64,000 nucleotides of DNA from Insolitispirillum peregrinum (GTDB taxonomy: Bacteria; Pseudomonadota; Alphaproteobacteria; Rhodospirillales; Rhodospirillaceae), in contig NZ_FTOA01000002.1 of NCBI RefSeq assembly GCF_900156605.1, forward strand, positions 124,001 through 188,000, in the 5' to 3' direction. Position numbers and translations under genes: made by a program. The stretch's first letter is position 1, and each line of letters opens with the position of its first letter. Shown here one piece after another: positions 8,416-17,108 of this stretch. A model generated the notes under the pieces. It was not told the DNA's origin. It made no database searches and saw only the letters and a list, made by a program, of their open reading frames with translations.

Positions 8416-9479
8416 CAGACACCTGCAGGCTCAAGGTCGTCAGCACAAATGCCCTCGGCGGCGGCTTTGGCCGTGCGCAGGCGGTGGCCCTGCACGGAGT
8501 CCCAGTCCCCGACATACAGGCCCTGTTCCGCACGCTTGAAGGTCACTGCCTGCTCGTCCAGCACGGTTCCGGCGGGCAGGTCATGGCGGGCGATGATGCG
8601 GCGGCGCATGATGGTCCGGCTGCGTTCTTCGGCGGCATTGGGGATGATCAACCCGCTGCCCTGTGCGGCCTCGGCAAAGCGGATATGGGCCACCATTTCC
8701 GTCAGTTCAGCCGGGTCCATCGAGAACCAGTGATCCGGGCCGGGCAGGTCATGACTGAGGGTGATGTGCTTTTCAATGATCCGCGCCCCCAAAGCCACCG
8801 CCAGCGCCGGGGCCACCGTCGAGCGGCTGTGATCGGAAAATCCCCACACCACCTCGGGATGGCGTGCCCGCAACGCCGGGATTTGCGCCAGATTCAGGTG
8901 CTCAGGGTCTGACGGATAGAGGGAAACGCAGTGCAGAACCCCCAGACTGGAACAACGGGGCTTCAGGTCATTGACCACCTTGTCCACTTCGTCCGCATCG
9001 GCCATCCCCTTGGAGATGATCAGCGGCAGACCAGTGTCGGCAAAGGTGCGCAGATTGGGCAAATGGTCGAAATCATCCGATCCGACCTTGATCGCCAGCA
9101 ACCCCAGGTCCTGCATCATTTCCAGATTCACCGGGTCCTGCACGGTGGTCAGGAACATGATCTGCTGCTGGTCGCAATAGGCCATCAACTCCACCCATTC
9201 CTCACGGGTGAACTCCAGCCGGCGGAACATCTCGTATTCGCTTTCCGTGACCTGCTGGCCCTGACTGAAATAGGTGAAGGTCTTGGTGCGGTCGGCACAG
9301 AACTCGGCGGCGGTGAAGGTCTGGAACTTGACGCAGTCAGCGCCCGCCGCTTTGGCCACATCCACCAGCTGCTTCGCCAGCCCCAGGTCGCCATTGTGGT
9401 TGGCTCCGGCCTCTGCCATCACGAAAACCGGGTGTCCGTCCCCGATCAGGCGCGAACCAATCTTCATCTGTGCGACCAT
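8415..9479 (-). CDS. NeuB-type nonulosonate synthase
   Basis: A 354-residue enzyme of the sialic/pseudaminic/legionaminic acid synthase family, which condenses a six-carbon amino sugar with phosphoenolpyruvate to give a nine-carbon keto acid. The TIM-barrel part opens with FVMAEAGANHNGDLGLAKQL, followed by DCVKFQTFTA and later WGFSDHS and ARIIEKHITL. The C-terminal 60 residues form an antifreeze-like SAF domain (RRRIIARHDLPAGTVL). Sequence alone does not separate NeuB, LegI and PseI. PseB- and PseG-like genes upstream argue for a 9-deoxy product. A GAGGA site precedes the ATG; 48 bases separate it from the aldo/keto reductase. Confidence 0.92.
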   Translation of the reverse strand: MVAQMKIGSRLIGDGHPVFVMAEAGANHNGDLGLAKQLVDVAKAAGADCVKFQTFTAAEFCADRTKTFTYFSQGQQVTESEYEMFRRLEFTREEWVELMAYCDQQQIMFLTTVQDPVNLEMMQDLGLLAIKVGSDDFDHLPNLRTFADTGLPLIISKGMADADEVDKVVNDLKPRCSSLGVLHCVSLYPSDPEHLNLAQIPALRARHPEVVWGFSDHSRSTVAPALAVALGARIIEKHITLSHDLPGPDHWFSMDPAELTEMVAHIRFAEAAQGSGLIIPNAAEERSRTIMRRRIIARHDLPAGTVLDEQAVTFKRAEQGLYVGDWDSVQGHRLRTAKAAAEGICADDLEPAGV

Positions 9480-9527
9480 GGGTGTCCTCGTTTTTATACT
9501 GTGGATGCGATCAACGATGCGGTCCGT

Positions 9528-10463
9528 TTACCACTGACCGGGATTCAACAGCGCCTCGGGAACCCGGGGCACCATCGCATCAACGGCCTTGCGCTGGTCA
9601 ACGGTTAACGGAGGCCGGGCCAGCAGAGCCAGATTATCGCCGAGCTGGGCACTGGTTTCCATGCCCAGAACCACCCCGGCAACCTGCGGATAGCCAAGCA
9701 CATACGCAAGGCACAGATCAGCCAGCGACGCCCGCCCCAATTCGTCTTTGGCCCGCAGCAAGGCCGCCTGAACCGCCGGACCGCAGCCGTTGGCAACAGC
9801 AGGCCATAACACGCGATCCCCTCCCAACAGCAAGCCCTGCAAAAAGACCGAGCGCACATGCAGGGTGATGTCTGGTCGAGAGGCCAGACGATCCAGCGCC
9901 CCCCCGTCCCGCCAGCGATAATCCAGCAGGTTAAAGGGGATTTGCAGATGGCCGATATCGGGGCAGGCAGCGGCCAGATCGGCCTCTTCGGCGGCCTGAG
10001 CCGACAGCCCCAAGGTTCCAATCAGACCCTGTTCCCGCATTTCCAGCAACGCCTGCCAGAATCCGTTCGGACGGCGCAGGGGCCAGGCTTCACGGATCAG
10101 CACCACCGGCAGCGTCTCGACGCCCAGCACCTGACAGGATGCCCGGACGCCGTCCCGGGCCAGGTCCGCCAAAGCCGCATCGCTCAGGGCGGCGGCCTCC
10201 TCTGGTTCAGGCGTGTTGACCTTGGTGATCACCGTTGCCTGCTGCGCAAGATCCCCCGGAGCCGCCTGCAAGGCATCGTGCAGAACCTCTTCGGAATCGC
10301 CATAGCAGCGGGCGGTATCCAGCACCCGCACCCCAGCAGCCAGAGCGGTATGGACCAGAGCAATCGCCTCGGACCGGTCAGGCTTGCCGTTCTGGTTGGC
10401 GATGCCATAGGACAGCCCCAGCTGAGCGGTTCCCAGAATCAGACGGTCGGCAGAAACAGACAT
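9528..10463 (-). CDS. Aldo/keto reductase
   Basis: A 311-residue NAD(P)H-dependent reductase of the aldo/keto reductase superfamily. It begins with LILGTAQLGLSYGIANQNGK and has the conserved RVLDTARCYGDSEE segment carrying the catalytic Asp and Tyr, then VITKVN. This subgroup is frequent in flagellin- and LPS-sugar clusters. The substrate is unknown; a keto-sugar intermediate is the natural guess. The ATG at 10463 shares a base with the stop of the PseG-like gene (ATGA). A longer frame upstream is only the reverse reading of that gene. Confidence 0.9.
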   Translation of the reverse strand: MSVSADRLILGTAQLGLSYGIANQNGKPDRSEAIALVHTALAAGVRVLDTARCYGDSEEVLHDALQAAPGDLAQQATVITKVNTPEPEEAAALSDAALADLARDGVRASCQVLGVETLPVVLIREAWPLRRPNGFWQALLEMREQGLIGTLGLSAQAAEEADLAAACPDIGHLQIPFNLLDYRWRDGGALDRLASRPDITLHVRSVFLQGLLLGGDRVLWPAVANGCGPAVQAALLRAKDELGRASLADLCLAYVLGYPQVAGVVLGMETSAQLGDNLALLARPPLTVDQRKAVDAMVPRVPEALLNPGQW

Positions 10464-11500
10464 CAGCACAGGTGCTCCATCAGGGATTGGGCCAGATTTT
10501 GGCCTCCGGGGGCCGGGAACAAGGCCCTGCCACGGGCGATGCGCTCGTCTCGCCACTCCCGGTCATGCAACAGGCGGTGCAGGATGGCACGCGGCCCGGC
10601 TGCCGGGCGGTCGCCAGTGGCCGGGGCCGGACCGGCCAGAGGAACCACACCGCCCAGTCGTTCCAGTGCCGCAACAAAAGGCACCTGATGCTCTTCCACC
10701 GCAATGGCGGCCACGGCAATCCCGGCGGCCTGCAACTCATAGCAACTGGTTCCCCCGGCGGACAGGGCCAGAAAAGACCGCTCGGCCATCGGGATCAGTG
10801 ACGGCGGGGCATGGATGATTTCACTCCGGGGCAAAAAACGGGTCAGCGCTGCACAGGCCGCCGTCCGGTCCGGGTGAGCCGGGCCGATCACCGCCAACAC
10901 TGGAAAACGGCTCAATTCATCGGCCAGCGTGCGAGCGATCCACGCCGTATCGTTGGCCGGGTCTTCGCCGCCCAGCGTGATCAGGATGGCTGGGCGGTCC
11001 GGTCTGTCGGCAGCGGCAAAATAGCCCGGATGGATCGAGTTGTACTGTCCGCCCGCCAGCACCAGACGGCCTGCCCGCAGCGGGTAATCGGTTGCCGAAG
11101 TCCACGGCTGGGCGTTGATGATCACCGCCGCTGGAAAATCGCGGTATGGTGCGTCATCGTAACAGATCAGGCGACTGGCCTCGGCCAATGGGGACAGCAG
11201 GGCAGGGTCGACATACTTGCCATCGAGCACCACCCACGGCGGACCACCGGCCCTGTTCTGCTGGCACCAGAGCACAAGGTCGTCACTGTCCTGACCAGCC
11301 TGCCGCGTGCTCCCCTGCACGGAAAACCCGGCATCACGAACCCGCTGCACAATGGCGTCAGGCGCCTGCATGCGAAACTGTGCGACCGGGCCACCGACAG
11401 CCCGCAGGGCTTCCGCCAGCGCAAGGCAGCGCATCAGGTGCCCCAGCCCATGATCCCCGCCAGCATCACAGCGGACAAGAAGCGATGGCCAGGCCTTCAC
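10463..11500 (-). CDS. pseG: PseG-like UDP-sugar hydrolase
   Basis: A 345-residue protein with the GT-B-like fold of PseG, which removes UDP from UDP-2,4-diacetamido-trideoxy-altrose in pseudaminic acid synthesis. The N-terminal signature RCDAGGDHGLGHLMRCLALA carries the catalytic His of the family (GxGHxMR). ILITLGGEDPAN and ALSAGGTSCYELQAAGIAVA in the second half contact the nucleotide. The start is GTG at 11500, overlapping the stop of the PIG-L gene as GTGA. No PseH acetyltransferase is fused or adjacent, so substrate identity is open. Confidence 0.85.
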   Translation of the reverse strand: MKAWPSLLVRCDAGGDHGLGHLMRCLALAEALRAVGGPVAQFRMQAPDAIVQRVRDAGFSVQGSTRQAGQDSDDLVLWCQQNRAGGPPWVVLDGKYVDPALLSPLAEASRLICYDDAPYRDFPAAVIINAQPWTSATDYPLRAGRLVLAGGQYNSIHPGYFAAADRPDRPAILITLGGEDPANDTAWIARTLADELSRFPVLAVIGPAHPDRTAACAALTRFLPRSEIIHAPPSLIPMAERSFLALSAGGTSCYELQAAGIAVAAIAVEEHQVPFVAALERLGGVVPLAGPAPATGDRPAAGPRAILHRLLHDREWRDERIARGRALFPAPGGQNLAQSLMEHLC

Positions 11501-12198
11501 AGGTTCAGGCCCCGGATCAGGGCGAAGCCTTCGGCATAGGTCATACCCGCCTGTGCCCCACGGAAATGCCCCAGAGCCCGCAAAACCTCGGGAGAGCGCG
11601 GATGCGGGGGCGGATGCATCTCGTCTTCATAGGCGGCCATCGCCGCGACCTTCAGCTCCATGGTCTGCGAAATATCGGTGAACACCGTCGGCGCAAAGGG
11701 CTTCAGCGGGTTCCATTCGGTGCTCGACAAGACTTCAAAGGCAAAAATTGCGCGCAGGCTCTGTCCCGGCAACGGGCGAACCGCTGGCAGCATCGCCCGG
11801 TGCGTGACCCCATGATCAACATTCGGATCATCTGCCGAATGGGTAAACAGGCGGGTCGGGCGGAAATCGCGGATATGGGCTTCAATCTGTTTGGTCAGGT
11901 CCAGCAACGGAACCTGATCCAGTCGGCAACAGGGGCGCTTGGCCAGGAAAACCTGATCGGCATCGACGCCAAGCAATGCCAGCGCCTTCAGGGCATTGGC
12001 ATTGCGACGCGCAGATTTTTCCACCACTTCGGGCAGGGAAAACTGCTCCGGCTGATAGCGGGCCGTCACCCCTTCGGCCAAAAAGACCACCCGAACAGGC
12101 CACCCAAGGGCGCGGTACCTGGCCAATGTTCCCCCGCATCCCAGAACCTCGTCATCCGGGTGGGCTGCAACAACCAGAATCCGCTCATCAACAGACAT
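11497..12198 (-). CDS. PIG-L family deacetylase
   Basis: A 233-residue zinc-dependent N-acetyl-sugar deacetylase of the PIG-L/LmbE family. The metal motif AAHPDDEVLGCGG is at residues 12-24 and the second metal site is FTHSADDPNVDH. Known members deacetylate GlcNAc conjugates. Here it lies between an RmlD-like reductase and a PseG-like hydrolase, with coupled ATGA and GTGA overlaps on both sides. It probably acts on a nucleotide-linked or free amino sugar in the same pathway (inference). Such a deacetylation step is not part of the standard pseudaminic acid route. Confidence 0.9.
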   Translation of the reverse strand: MSVDERILVVAAHPDDEVLGCGGTLARYRALGWPVRVVFLAEGVTARYQPEQFSLPEVVEKSARRNANALKALALLGVDADQVFLAKRPCCRLDQVPLLDLTKQIEAHIRDFRPTRLFTHSADDPNVDHGVTHRAMLPAVRPLPGQSLRAIFAFEVLSSTEWNPLKPFAPTVFTDISQTMELKVAAMAAYEDEMHPPPHPRSPEVLRALGHFRGAQAGMTYAEGFALIRGLNL

Positions 12199-13145
12199 CA
12201 GACGTTTTCCACTTCCTGCCATTCGGCAACCAGCTCGTCGAGGGTGCTGGCAATGGATGGCAAAGGAACGCCCAGGGCAGTCGCCGTTGCAGAAACATCC
12301 ATCCGCATGTCCAGTGGGCGCGGCGCTTTCAGGGCAACATCACTCAGACGGCCAAGATGGGCCGTTTCCGTTGGCAAGTGCAGGCGCTGCGCCAGTTGCA
12401 GCAGGAACTCGGCTTTCGACAGCCCGCCCCCACTGGACCCCACATTGAACACACCACAGAGTCCCGAGGTCACAAATTTCCGGGCCAGCACCGGCACCAG
12501 CGATCCATGGCACGGATTGAACAGGACATCCTGAAACAGGGTGATGGATTTACCGACTTCCAGACTGTTGACCAGCCAGCTGACCAGCCCCGGGCGACTC
12601 GGCGTCCCCCTACCGACGTAATTCAGGCGAAGTACCGTTGTAATGGCATGCTGACGGGCAATATCCTCGCTCCACAGCTTGGTCCAGCCGTACAGGTTGA
12701 CCGGCCCCACGTCGCCCCCTTGTCCCCCACCATCGCGGTAAACCTGATCGGTAGAGACATGGATCAGGTGACAGGACGGAGCATGCCGGGCCAGCGCATC
12801 GACCAGCGACCGGGTTGCTGCCACATTGTCACGAAAGGCCGCCGCGCGATCGTCCTCGCAGGTATCCACATTGGCCAGCGCCGCGCAGTGGATCACCACC
12901 GCCGGTTTCCAGTGCGCAATCAGGGCATCGGTTTGCGCAGCATTGGCCAGGTCAACGGCCTCGAACGGCGCAAGACAGTCCCCATCCTCATGGTGCCAGA
13001 CGTCCACCTTCGAGCCCGGACGAACCAGAGGGACAATGTGCCGCCCCGCCAGACCATCTGTGGCCCATGCCAAGCGGAAATAATGCCCCAGAGCTCCGCC
13101 CGCTCCGGTGATCAGAACCGGGCCAGGAGCTTCAGTATGCAGCAT
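12198..13145 (-). CDS. RmlD-like NAD(P)-dependent sugar reductase
   Basis: A 315-residue short-chain dehydrogenase of the extended type, closest in layout to dTDP-4-dehydrorhamnose reductases. The cofactor motif is VLITGAGGALGHYF, NVDTCEDDRAAAF is the usual helix after strand 4, and the active site is HVSTDQVYRDG followed by YGWTKLWSE (YxxxK). It probably reduces a 4-keto sugar made by the PseB-like enzyme upstream (inference). The start at 13145 lies 14 bases inside pseB. A longer reading upstream is antisense-like in composition and is rejected. The stop overlaps the PIG-L start. Confidence 0.85.
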   Translation of the reverse strand: MLHTEAPGPVLITGAGGALGHYFRLAWATDGLAGRHIVPLVRPGSKVDVWHHEDGDCLAPFEAVDLANAAQTDALIAHWKPAVVIHCAALANVDTCEDDRAAAFRDNVAATRSLVDALARHAPSCHLIHVSTDQVYRDGGGQGGDVGPVNLYGWTKLWSEDIARQHAITTVLRLNYVGRGTPSRPGLVSWLVNSLEVGKSITLFQDVLFNPCHGSLVPVLARKFVTSGLCGVFNVGSSGGGLSKAEFLLQLAQRLHLPTETAHLGRLSDVALKAPRPLDMRMDVSATATALGVPLPSIASTLDELVAEWQEVENV

Positions 13146-14208
13146 GACCGGCTCCACAGCTCTCCGTCTCGAGCAAACCTGCGTCCCGCAGCATCTCGGC
13201 CAGCCCGTTGGCGTCCAGGACGTCCGGGTTGTTGTTACTGGCATAATGGAAATTATCACCAACCGGCGTGGCATTGGCCGCCACGCCGCCACGCTTCCAG
13301 AACGCCAGCGACGGCTCGATGATATAGCGGTCGGCCAGCTCCAGCGTATTGCGGGCGTCGTCTTCGGTGATCATCACTTCGTGCAGCTTTTCGCCCGGAC
13401 GGATGCCGACGATACGGCGCGGCAGATCGGGGGCCAGTGCTGCCGCCAGATCGACCATGTGCATGCTGGGGATCTTGGGGATGAAAATCTCGCCGCCGTC
13501 CATCTGCTGCAGGCTGGACACCACAAAGGCCACCCCCTGTTGCAGGGTGATCCAGAACCGGGTCATCCGCTCGTCGGTGATCGGCAGGTCTTTGGCGCCA
13601 TCGCGGATCATCTGCTGGAACAGCGGCACCACGCTGCCACGCGAACCGATCACGTTGCCATAGCGCACCACGCAAAAGCGCGGGCCGTCGCCACCGGCCA
13701 TGTTGTTGCCGGCAACGAAAATCTTGTCCGAGGCCAGCTTGCTGGCGCCATACAGGTTCAGCGGGCTGGCGGCCTTGTCGGTGGACAGCGCCACCACCTT
13801 TTGCACATTGGTGCGCAGGCAGGCGGTGACCACGTTTTCCGCCCCGATGACGTTGGTGCGGATGCATTCAAACGGGTTGTATTCGGCAATCGGCACATGC
13901 TTCAGCGCGGCGGCGTGAACCACGATGTCAATGTCGCGGAAGGCCATCACCAGACGGTCAAGGTCGCGCACATCACCGATGAAAAAGCGCAGGCGGCCAT
14001 AGCCGGGATGGGTCTGGAACTCGCGGTCCATCTCGTACTGCTTCAGTTCATCGCGCGAGAACACCACCACCCGGCGCGGCGTGCAGTTGTCCAGCAGGGC
14101 ACGAATGAATTTCCGCCCGAACGAGCCGGTGCCGCCAGTAACCAGAACCGATTTGCCTTCCAGAACCGACCAATCGGTACCCATTCCCGTGAATCTGCCG
14201 ACACTCAT
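13132..14208 (-). CDS. pseB: UDP-GlcNAc 4,6-dehydratase (PseB type)
   Basis: A 358-residue extended SDR enzyme. PseB inverts C5 while making UDP-2-acetamido-2,6-dideoxy-arabino-hexos-4-ulose, the first step to pseudaminic acid and related sugars. Family marks are SVLVTGGTGSFGRKFI, VVFSRDELKQYEM, HAAALKHVPIAEYNPFEC and the catalytic LSTDKAASPLNLYGASK. A GGAAAGG site precedes the ATG. It is the first gene of the minus-strand sugar operon, so the promoter should lie in 14209-14605. Confidence 0.93.
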   Translation of the reverse strand: MSVGRFTGMGTDWSVLEGKSVLVTGGTGSFGRKFIRALLDNCTPRRVVVFSRDELKQYEMDREFQTHPGYGRLRFFIGDVRDLDRLVMAFRDIDIVVHAAALKHVPIAEYNPFECIRTNVIGAENVVTACLRTNVQKVVALSTDKAASPLNLYGASKLASDKIFVAGNNMAGGDGPRFCVVRYGNVIGSRGSVVPLFQQMIRDGAKDLPITDERMTRFWITLQQGVAFVVSSLQQMDGGEIFIPKIPSMHMVDLAAALAPDLPRRIVGIRPGEKLHEVMITEDDARNTLELADRYIIEPSLAFWKRGGVAANATPVGDNFHYASNNNPDVLDANGLAEMLRDAGLLETESCGAGHAAY

Positions 14209-14605
14209 ACGTCTCTGCCTTTCCTAATCGGGGCTCTTTTTAACCCCTGTCTTGTCTGTTTGCACCAGAAGCGGAAAACGCAACACGGCCGCTCTGGCTA
14301 TAAAGCGTTTCGGGTAAAAGACCCCTACTCTATGGCAGATACACATAATGACGCAACAGAAAATTACCATAAATATTTCTGATTAAACAAAAATGAAACA
14401 AATTGAATAAGATAATCATCCTCAACACAGGAGATAATCGTCAGGAATATATGGCATCCCAATCCCAAAGGAATGCCTTTCACGTCATCTTTTTTCCTGA
14501 CGTATAATGAAATTATACTCAGAGATACTCCCAGGTCAGGAAAACCTTGTGTCAGATCACAGTACACGACAGTAACGCGGCGTCCTCTGACACTGCTCGG
14601 CAAGC
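14209..14605 (-). promoter_or_regulatory. AT-rich leader and promoter region of the pseB operon
   Basis: No gene. On the minus strand a TATAAT hexamer (14513-14518) sits in a perfect palindrome GTATAAT-TTC-ATTATAC (14502-14518), with CCTGAC 17 bases upstream as a possible -35. Downstream, 14439-14502 can fold into a nested hairpin (CGTCAGGAA with TTCCTGACG, and GGCAT with ATGCC inside), perhaps a structured 5' leader. The recurrent ACTGTCGTGTACTGTG-type motif is at 14552-14573. Confidence 0.5.
14552..14573 (-). promoter_or_regulatory. Copy of the recurrent motif upstream of pseB
   Basis: Minus-strand ACTGTCGTGTACTGTGATCT followed by GA. It shares GTACTGTGATCTGAC with the copy at 43238-43257. 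TGTACT may be a -10 element, but a regulator site is equally possible. Confidence 0.4.
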
Positions 14606-17077
14606 CTACTTCATGCTGTCCTGCCACCCATCGGTACTGGCATCCCCCGGACCGGTCACCGCATAAAGTTCAATCGGCAGCGCAACGCGAGCCCCACCGT
14701 CACGCGTCAGCGGACGGAACGAGAATGTTCCCCGGTTTTTGGTGTTTTCCGTCGAGAACAAACCGAACGGAATGGTGACATAAAAACCCTTGTCAAAGGA
14801 GCCTTCACCAAAGGTTTCTGCCGAGATGTCCGTCTTGGTTGCCCAGGCCCCAAGGGTGATCCCATTATCAAAGCGGCGTCCGATCGCCAGGGTTGCCCCG
14901 ACGTCTTTGGCCAGATACCGGCCAAGACTAAGGGCTGCTGTCATGTTGTCGAACGGCAACTGATGGTACCAGGTGAGATGCCCGGTGGTGACGTCATAAT
15001 CTTTCAGGCCAAAACCGCCATTAAAGTCACGCTGCCAGACATGGTTGACATCCAGACCAACAGCCCAGCGTTTTCCGACCGGGCGATACAGCACTTCACC
15101 ATCAACACCGGCATACATCAGTTCAAAGATCCCGACCGATCCCCGACCATACCAGTCGGGCGCCAGCTGGGTGATGTAATCGGCATGCAGGGAATCCAGC
15201 CAGACATCGCTGGAGATCAGATAGCTGCGCAGGTCGGTCCGCACACGCGGCAAATTACTGGGGGCATCATAGGTAAAGTCGGCATAATTGTTATAGATGT
15301 TCCCCCCCACCGAGCCGGAAACCGACAGATTGTGGGTCAAATGCACGTCGGCTGTCGCATTGGCATACAGCTGGTACATGTAGAAATTGTTTGGCCCACC
15401 GATATTTTGCCGCAGATTCGGACTCAGCCCCCACGACACCGCCGGATAAATATCCTTGTTGTCATTCCAGGCCAGATCCTGAGGAACCTCGGGGGATGGC
15501 GTCTCGCTGTTGAGCCACAGCTCATCAATACTTTTCTGCGAGGTTGCCGCCGCGATGACATCATCACGCTGAAACACCACACGGCCAACCGGAATACCGG
15601 CATTTTCTTCGATCAGGTCAAACTCACTGACCGAGGGGGGCGTCGTAAGGGCAACCGCCCGGGCAACACGCCCAAAAGCACTCGGCAGCTTGCTGAATTT
15701 CCCCTGACTGTAAACCACCGTGATCCGGTTGCCCTTGATCGCCACCCGCCGACCGGTAAAGCCGTAATAGTCCAGCGCCTTGAACAGGCGCCCGGCCACA
15801 TCGGTATCAGCAGCAGACGGCTCGGGGACCGGGGCAGTCCCTCCCAGCGAAGCCTGTTGCTGCAGCAAGCGGTTGGCATCCATCGTGCTGAGCGTCGAGC
15901 CATCGCTGGCCCGGAAAACAACCTTTTCAATGCCGCTGACCGTCGGCATCTGGGCCACTGTCAAACCGACAGCCGCCAGGTCTTCGGCTCTGGTCGAAGA
16001 GGTTTTGTCCAGGTGAATGGTCATCACCGGCGATGACAGGTCAACGGACTGCGCCACCACCCCATGCTGTTGCATGGTGTCAAACAGCGTATCCACTGAT
16101 GCGCCCACCACACTGGTATTCAGCATGTCCTGATTCGGCAACGTCGGAGGGGCCGCTTTCTGGGCACCGGTCACCGGCAGGGGTGCCTTTTCATCCAGCT
16201 TGGGCACTCCCATGTCTTCATTGAAATTACTGACCATCGCCCCACGGAACATGACGGTATTGCCGCGTTCGTATCCCAGGGACAGGTCCAGCCAGGGCAG
16301 CACGCGATAGCCGATCGCTGCATTGATCGGGCTGGTCACTTTCAGGGCCTTGCCCTGAAACTCATTTTGATAGTTGTTGCTGTCGTATTCGACTTTCAGG
16401 CGCAGGCCATCGACGGGGGTTTGCCATTCAACCCCTCCAAACAGGCCAATGTTTTCACCCTGAAAGAACGATGTGGACAGCGTGCCGGTTGAAACGTTGC
16501 CCGCCGCCGTACCATCAGGACGGACCTTCATTCGATCACTGATCACACCAAAGGGATTGGGCAGGTGTCCACGGGACCCCATGTTCCCCCAGCTGATCCC
16601 GCCGGTGAAATCAAAGCCGTAATAGCGGCGGCTGGCAGCCAGGTATTCACTGGAGAAAACCCCGGTCCCGCCAACGTCGCGGAACCCAAGCGAGACTTCG
16701 GGGGTTGATGGCCCCTCCTGTAACAACCGGATTTTCACATCAACGGATTTGTCCTTGTAGGATTGTGTATCAACAATCCCGTAGGAGGCATAACTGATGT
16801 CGGTATAGCGGAATGTTCCCTGCAGCCAGGGGAGAATCTGCGACGTCAGGAAAAAGCGCGTATAGGGACTGCTGGTCGAAAAACCGAGCGAGAAATCACC
16901 ATCCCGCCCCATCCGCCCGTTAGGCATCTGGAGCAAGCCGGTCGTTCCGTAGTCGTTCAGGGAGGGGGAGAAGGCACCCCGTCCAACGTCTTCAGCCCGG
17001 GCGTACCCTCCCTGCAGTGAGGCAAGAAGGGCACTGACCGCGCATGACAGGAAAAGGGTTGCCCTGAGACGGACCAT
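14606..17077 (-). CDS. YjbH domain outer-membrane protein
   Basis: An 823-residue exported protein. The signal peptide covers residues 1 to about 29 (hydrophobic core LFLSCAVSALLASL, cleavage near ARA). The mature part starts with the typical YjbH segment NDYGTTGLLQMPNGRMG and SLGFSTSSPYTRFF, and ends in a beta-rich region consistent with an outer-membrane barrel. YjbH belongs to the YjbEFGH exopolysaccharide system of E. coli, and relatives lie in polysaccharide export clusters. Directly upstream (31 bases) is an SLBB exporter, so joint export of a polymer is likely. I chose the ATG at 17077, immediately before the signal sequence. Confidence 0.85.
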   Translation of the reverse strand: MVRLRATLFLSCAVSALLASLQGGYARAEDVGRGAFSPSLNDYGTTGLLQMPNGRMGRDGDFSLGFSTSSPYTRFFLTSQILPWLQGTFRYTDISYASYGIVDTQSYKDKSVDVKIRLLQEGPSTPEVSLGFRDVGGTGVFSSEYLAASRRYYGFDFTGGISWGNMGSRGHLPNPFGVISDRMKVRPDGTAAGNVSTGTLSTSFFQGENIGLFGGVEWQTPVDGLRLKVEYDSNNYQNEFQGKALKVTSPINAAIGYRVLPWLDLSLGYERGNTVMFRGAMVSNFNEDMGVPKLDEKAPLPVTGAQKAAPPTLPNQDMLNTSVVGASVDTLFDTMQQHGVVAQSVDLSSPVMTIHLDKTSSTRAEDLAAVGLTVAQMPTVSGIEKVVFRASDGSTLSTMDANRLLQQQASLGGTAPVPEPSAADTDVAGRLFKALDYYGFTGRRVAIKGNRITVVYSQGKFSKLPSAFGRVARAVALTTPPSVSEFDLIEENAGIPVGRVVFQRDDVIAAATSQKSIDELWLNSETPSPEVPQDLAWNDNKDIYPAVSWGLSPNLRQNIGGPNNFYMYQLYANATADVHLTHNLSVSGSVGGNIYNNYADFTYDAPSNLPRVRTDLRSYLISSDVWLDSLHADYITQLAPDWYGRGSVGIFELMYAGVDGEVLYRPVGKRWAVGLDVNHVWQRDFNGGFGLKDYDVTTGHLTWYHQLPFDNMTAALSLGRYLAKDVGATLAIGRRFDNGITLGAWATKTDISAETFGEGSFDKGFYVTIPFGLFSTENTKNRGTFSFRPLTRDGGARVALPIELYAVTGPGDASTDGWQDSMK

Positions 17078-17108
17078 GCTTGCTATCCGGATCGCCGTGC
17101 GGTCTCCG

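Noticed and set aside
11146-14382. Long plus-strand frames opposite the sugar operon (462, 448 and 424 codons)
   Set aside because: Each mirrors a well-supported minus-strand gene, is rich in Arg/Gln/Pro and has no recognisable domain.
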